This document shows, in pieces, positions 29,241 through 29,666 of a stretch of DNA of 29,666 nucleotides (its first letter is position 1; each line of letters starts with the position of its first letter). The stretch comes from Pelomyxa schiedti (taxonomy: Eukaryota; Evosea; Pelobiontida; Pelomyxidae). The position numbers were made by a program, and so were the translations under genes. The notes below the pieces were generated by a model. That model was not told where the DNA came from. It was given only the letters and a program-made list of their open reading frames with translations, and did no database searches. The stretch covers positions 1-29,666 of the forward strand of contig JAHLWZ010001010.1 in assembly GCA_020536535.1 (NCBI GenBank). The letters are read 5' to 3'.

Positions 29241-29666
29241 CGGTGCTACACGTTTGTTCGACTGGGCGAATGAAGAAAAACCCCCAACAGCAGGAATCAA
29301 GAAAACTGGCTGGACAATGAGGATACTGACGGAGCTGTTCCTGAGGGGGCAAGGGTCTTGGTTTGCTTGATTTAAGCCCACACATCCCCCGATCGTAATC
29401 GTGAACAAAATCAAGTGGTTGAGAAAGGCACCATTACTTTTGTATGACTCATAATGAGAGAGCTACAGATTTTTTTAAAAAGTGCGGGCCAACTCGCGAT
29501 TTTTGAAACTTTTTTTTTTCCCCCCTTAAACTTTGGAGGGGATAGGCTCCGCTCCCTGGGGACAGTTTCCAGGGGGAGGTTCCCAGTCGTCATCGCCTCG
29601 GAGAGCTCTACAAACTCATGTCCGCAAAAATTAAAAAACCAATATAAACAGAGACTGAGCTCTGTT
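29241..29666. other. Right end of the window, no confirmed gene
   Basis: 29280-29370 has a short open frame (NWLDNEDTDGAVPEGARVLV on the plus strand) that may be an exon remnant. The direct-repeat copy follows at 29396. After 29450 come homopolymer T and A runs and a small inverted repeat around 29549-29587 (CTCCCTGGGG, GGGGGAGG). I see no RNA gene. Confidence 0.4.
29396..29430 (+). repeat. 35-bp direct repeat, right copy
   Basis: TAATCGTGAACAAAATCAAG followed by TGGTTGAGAAAGGCA; partner of 6828-6862, same orientation, three mismatches. It lies outside the inverted duplication on this side, as the partner does on the other. Confidence 0.75.

Noticed and set aside
6828-29430. Giant transposon with terminal inverted repeats and target duplications
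   Set aside because: No transposase, integrase or polymerase gene is present. The interior holds ordinary cellular genes. The inverted copies contain host gene ends and the flanking direct repeats are too long and diverged.
1-29666. CRISPR array, bacterial operon or ribosome-binding sites
   Set aside because: Genes are spliced and a U2 snRNA is present. No regularly spaced direct repeats of CRISPR type exist.

Overview
The window is nuclear DNA of a eukaryote. Almost every coding region has to be assembled from short exons separated by GT-AG introns, most about 40-60 bases long, and there is a complete U2 spliceosomal RNA gene. Long tracts of Gln, Asn, Ser, Thr and Pro codons, very small gaps between genes (18-30 bp in places) and the gene content (TRiC subunit, Ras/Rap GTPase, Wee1 and Ste20 kinases, PHO80-type cyclin, CCHC-knuckle protein) fit a compact genome such as a unicellular eukaryote or a compact-genome early animal relative. 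I cannot place the lineage more closely. Exon joins given below were made by eye from splice sites, reading phase and family motifs. There is no transcript evidence.

Layout, left to right. 1-420 (-): 5' end of TRiC/CCT subunit beta. 669-885 (+): U2 snRNA. 953-1726 (-): small F-box protein. 1745-2216 or further (-): single-membrane-span coiled-coil protein. 2648-3990 (-): secreted or GPI-type surface protein. 4568-5600 (+): Rap/Ras-like GTPase, convergent with 5683-6579 (-), a nitroreductase. 6828-7752: a disturbed stretch with a long inverted repeat and gene remnants. 7952-10738 (-): Wee1-family kinase. 11056-14863 (-): Ste20-family kinase with a very long low-complexity N-terminus, perhaps starting as far up as 15407. 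15608-17849 (+): CCHC zinc-knuckle protein with an Arg-Asp repeat domain. 18487-19228 (-): PHO80-like cyclin. 19916-23474 (+): Gln-rich protein with an unidentified Cys-containing domain. 23503-25810 (+): multi-span transporter of the amino-acid-permease type. 25963-28359 (-): low-complexity protein with a short conserved block and a coiled coil. 28472-29240: an inverted, damaged copy of 7322-8357.

The genes are not an operon. Strands alternate and most pairs are divergent or convergent. A loose theme is cell-cycle and signalling control: Wee1 kinase, Ste20 kinase and a PHO80-type cyclin lie within about 11 kb. The most unusual parts of the window are the inverted duplication with its fold-back hairpins and damaged gene copies, the Thr substitutions in the GTPase active site, non-canonical GC-AG introns, microexons of 9-18 bases, and the unidentified domain of the Gln-rich protein.
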